Below, piece by piece: positions 51,944 to 54,179 of a DNA stretch of 54,179 nt. The translations under genes and the position numbers were made by a program. Source of the stretch: NZ13-RE01 sp049718665 (GTDB lineage: Bacteria > Dictyoglomota > Dictyoglomia > Dictyoglomales > Dictyoglomaceae). How positions within the stretch are numbered: the first letter of the stretch is position 1; each line of letters begins with the position of its first letter. The stretch is from NCBI GenBank assembly GCA_049718665.1, contig JBNARO010000011.1, forward strand, positions 1 through 54,179, written 5' to 3'. The notes beneath the pieces are model-generated. The model saw only the letters and a program-made list of their open reading frames with translations. It had not been told where the DNA came from and ran no database searches.

Positions 51944-51970
51944 ACCCCAGGGAGATTTTCCCCCTGGGGT
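51944..51970 (-). terminator. Intergenic hairpin between binding-protein and permease genes
   Basis: ACCCCAGGG (51944-51952) and CCCTGGGGT (51962-51970) form a 9-bp, mostly GC stem with a nine-base loop, 15 bases after the binding-protein stop. On the minus strand it is followed by TCTTTATTTGG, a modest U-rich tail. It likely stops part of the transcription or stabilises the 3' end, so that the binding protein is made in excess of the permeases. Confidence 0.7.
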
Positions 51971-51984
51971 AATATTATACTACT

Positions 51985-54093
51985 TTATTTTAAGAATTTT
52001 GCATTCTTTAAGAGAACTGTATGAGCTACTGTATCTGCTTTCTCTAAGTAGTAAGGACCATTACTTACCCAGAAGTGCTTAAACCTATTATACCATTTTA
52101 CAAGATTTTCATATCTTTCTTTTGCTACACTCTCTGATACATATTTCTTTACAAAGTTTTCAAATGGGATATATCCATCTTTTTGAGACCTATCAAGTAT
52201 GTCTTTTAATACTGCAAGGCTTGGTCCACCAATATAATTCATCCATTCTACCTTCTTTGCTTCTGCTTTATCTGCAGAGAAGGCAAGTTTTCCTTCTTCT
52301 TCTGCCCTGATTCCTATAGCAGAAACGTGCCATGGGAATAAAACAGAGGTTACAGGCCACAGAGCAGTAAGTTCTGCATCAAGTTCTGCATAATTAGTAT
52401 AGTATTCAATAACTAATGGATGTTCACTCTTAATCTTCCATGCTACAAAAGACTCTCTCCAAGAGTTAAAAGTATCAACATATGCTTCATCATAAAGTTT
52501 GCTATCTTTGCTTGCCCTCTCAAAAGGTAAAATAAATTCTACAATGTAATCTGCAAGGCTTTGAACAGAACCGTCATGATATTTCTCCTTTCCTATGACA
52601 TCGCCATAATTAACTACTACTTTGACCTTTGCAGTTTTAACTCCTGCTTCTCCCGCAGTAATCATGGTTTGTTTCTTTACATCCCAACCATACCATGCAT
52701 CAGAGGGTACTGTAATAGTTTTTACTTTCTTAAACTTTAACCAATCAGAATCTTTATTTGGAAAAGTAGGAACTTCAGTATTTACAGTAAGTTCAGCACT
52801 CTGTATTCCAAGAAGAATTGGAAGTCCAGTATATGGATGATAGATCCAGGTTCTTCCAAAAGTAGCTTCCCAGAATATAGTATCATATACCCAGTTTGAT
52901 CCCGCTACAGGGTTCCATGGATCTATGATAACTTCAGCCATTCCTGCTTTAACACTTCCGCCCTCTTTTCCCGCAATCCTTAGAGTATATGGCCATACTC
53001 TTGCAGAGTTCCCTCCTGCATAATCTACAGCAATATCTATATTCTTTCTTCTCGCCCAAGCTGCCTTTTGATCAATAAGGAATATTCTTACAGAATCTTT
53101 TAAGCAAAGCTCTAGAGCTTTCCTCATTAAGTAATTTCTTTCTGCTAAGCTCTTAAATGTTCTTTGAGCAAGTTTATTTGCAATATCTCTAAATTCTTTA
53201 TCTGGTTTATATGCTCTCCAAAGAGGAGAATAGGACATAGAAGAATCTGGTAGATAGAAGAATTGGAAATTATCTGACATATCTCTTGCGAGAACAGTTG
53301 TAATCCATCCACCTGTATAAATATCCCATTGACCTTCTGCAGGATCTCCTCTTACCCACAAAGGTGAAGCTTCACGAGAAGTTTTATACATTCTTTCTAC
53401 TGTAAATCCTAATTTCTCAAGTTGGGTAGAGACATAATCTCCTATTAACTTTCTCCTATCCTCTGTTCTTATAATAAATTTAACAGTTACTGGCTTATCT
53501 TTGTAATACCATTTTCCTCCTTTAAGCTCTGCTCCCATTTTTTTCATTTCAGAGGCAATGATGCTTTTGCCCTTTTCAAAGTTATATTTATATGTCATTT
53601 CTAATTTTTCAATGGTATCTTTATATCTTTCATATTCTGGGAATCCCTTATTTAAAGGTAAAAGTTTTACTTCTCCAAGCCCTCCCATAATTTCATCTAC
53701 AATATACTGTCTATCAATTACAAGATTCATTGCTTCTCTTATTTTCTTATTACTGAAGGGATTTAATCTACCGTCCTTATATGTAGGTCCTACTGGATTA
53801 AAAGTTAATTCATAGTAAAGTCCAAAAGATGTACCATAAGTTAGATTTGGATCTTCTTTAACTCTTCTAAAAAGTTGAGGATCACTGATCTCATTGAAAT
53901 ATATATCTATATCGCCTTTAGACATCATTTCTACAGCTTTTGCTAAGTCCTTCTCTGGAACAAATGCTACTTGATCTAACCAGCCATTTTTATTGATGTT
54001 GACTGTGTAAGCGGAGGAGGAAAAAACAATAAGAGAAAGGAGAACTAAAAATAAACTCAAGGACATCCATTGAGACCTTAATTTTTTCCACAT
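51985..54093 (-). CDS. Extracellular solute-binding protein, family 5, with circularly permuted domain order
   Basis: Exported 702-residue binding protein. Residues 1-28 are a signal peptide without lipobox Cys. The mature start, about 38-63 (WLDQVAFVPEKDLAKAVEMM, then SKGDIDI), and the piece NPFSNKKIREAMNLVIDRQY (111-130) match the middle of canonical family-5 proteins such as DppA. 131-370 match the canonical end. 384-520 (IIDPWNPVAG, KEKYHDGSVQSLADYIVEF) match the canonical beginning, where the WHDGxxLxADDVxxSF motif sits. 677-700 (VSNGPYYLEKADTVAHTVLL) match GPF/Y-strand that in DppA precedes the middle. So the order is rotated. Strong promoter at 54127-54155 and GGAGGTGAT ribosome site. 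Ligand unknown. Confidence 0.88.
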   Translation of the reverse strand: MWKKLRSQWMSLSLFLVLLSLIVFSSSAYTVNINKNGWLDQVAFVPEKDLAKAVEMMSKGDIDIYFNEISDPQLFRRVKEDPNLTYGTSFGLYYELTFNPVGPTYKDGRLNPFSNKKIREAMNLVIDRQYIVDEIMGGLGEVKLLPLNKGFPEYERYKDTIEKLEMTYKYNFEKGKSIIASEMKKMGAELKGGKWYYKDKPVTVKFIIRTEDRRKLIGDYVSTQLEKLGFTVERMYKTSREASPLWVRGDPAEGQWDIYTGGWITTVLARDMSDNFQFFYLPDSSMSYSPLWRAYKPDKEFRDIANKLAQRTFKSLAERNYLMRKALELCLKDSVRIFLIDQKAAWARRKNIDIAVDYAGGNSARVWPYTLRIAGKEGGSVKAGMAEVIIDPWNPVAGSNWVYDTIFWEATFGRTWIYHPYTGLPILLGIQSAELTVNTEVPTFPNKDSDWLKFKKVKTITVPSDAWYGWDVKKQTMITAGEAGVKTAKVKVVVNYGDVIGKEKYHDGSVQSLADYIVEFILPFERASKDSKLYDEAYVDTFNSWRESFVAWKIKSEHPLVIEYYTNYAELDAELTALWPVTSVLFPWHVSAIGIRAEEEGKLAFSADKAEAKKVEWMNYIGGPSLAVLKDILDRSQKDGYIPFENFVKKYVSESVAKERYENLVKWYNRFKHFWVSNGPYYLEKADTVAHTVLLKNAKFLK

Positions 54094-54126
54094 AAATCAT
54101 ATCACCTCCATAAATGTTTTACTTGT

Positions 54127-54155
54127 AATATAATAATTAAAATCTGACTTGTCAA
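54127..54155 (-). promoter_or_regulatory. Promoter of the ABC transporter operon
   Basis: Minus-strand -35 TTGACA (54155-54150), 17-bp spacer, -10 TATATT (54132-54127). Predicted start near 54120, leader of some 27 bases holding GGAGGTGAT at 54109-54101 before the ATG at 54093. The 24 bases beyond, to the window edge, show nothing I recognise. Confidence 0.65.
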
Positions 54156-54179
54156 TCCTTCTTGAGACTGTTCAAAAAA

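Noticed and set aside
1..54179. tRNA, rRNA, CRISPR or intact insertion sequence
   Set aside because: No cloverleaf consensus, repeat array or transposase was noticed by eye on either strand; nearly all bases are in protein genes.

Overview
This window is AT-rich, tightly packed bacterial chromosome. I judge it to come from a thermophilic anaerobe of the genus Dictyoglomus (recall-based, about 0.75 sure; no search was run). The pointers are a V-type ATPase locus in a bacterium, a DHH-CBS-nucleotidyltransferase fusion of the kind known in deep-branching thermophiles, a Firmicutes-like clpC/disA gene order, a Thermus-like aminopropyltransferase, an archaeal-looking peptide-type ABC transporter, and frequent TTG/GTG starts with strong Shine-Dalgarno sites. 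I saw no rRNA, tRNA, CRISPR array or intact insertion sequence.

Layout. (1) 1-2687, plus strand: the 3' end of V-ATPase subunit B, then subunit D and alanine racemase. (2) 2671-15655, minus strand: argS, an MBL-fold hydrolase and an HD hydrolase; then, from an internal promoter, queT, tyrS, a 3D/G5 wall protein, ksgA and ispE (an order recalling B. subtilis yabE-ksgA-ispE), a threonine dehydratase, an M42 peptidase, a thiouridylase-like enzyme and the DHH-CBS-nucleotidyltransferase. (3) 15805-36893, plus strand: uvrC, pdxS-pdxT, mcsA, mcsB-like, clpC, radA, disA, yacL-like, ispD, ispF, rlmB, xer, deoB, pdp, an M50 peptidase, trpS, scpA, scpB, rodZ-like, rimO and pgsA, followed by thpR. The mcsA-to-ispF stretch follows the Bacillus ctsR operon order but lacks ctsR. 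(4) 37554-47463, plus strand: polyamine genes speH-speE, two tiny genes (one cysteine-rich, one single-pass membrane), then aroK-aroQ, a decayed nitrilase-like remnant, and aroE-aroC-aroB-aroF-tyrA-aroA-yerC. All seven shikimate steps plus prephenate dehydrogenase are present. (5) 47488-54093, minus strand: a peptide/nickel-type ABC transporter, oppA-B-C-D-F order, with its own promoter and an intergenic hairpin after the binding-protein gene.

Main surprises. The binding protein at 51985-54093 carries the family-5 motifs in circularly permuted order, and its permease partners have unusually large extracytoplasmic segments. The McsB homologue has lost most of the arginines and the cysteine expected in an arginine kinase. 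DisA has RHA where the family has RHR. A 737-bp decayed insert splits the aro operon and seems to supply a new promoter. A 41-residue protein is built from two CCxxCPxYxxC repeats.
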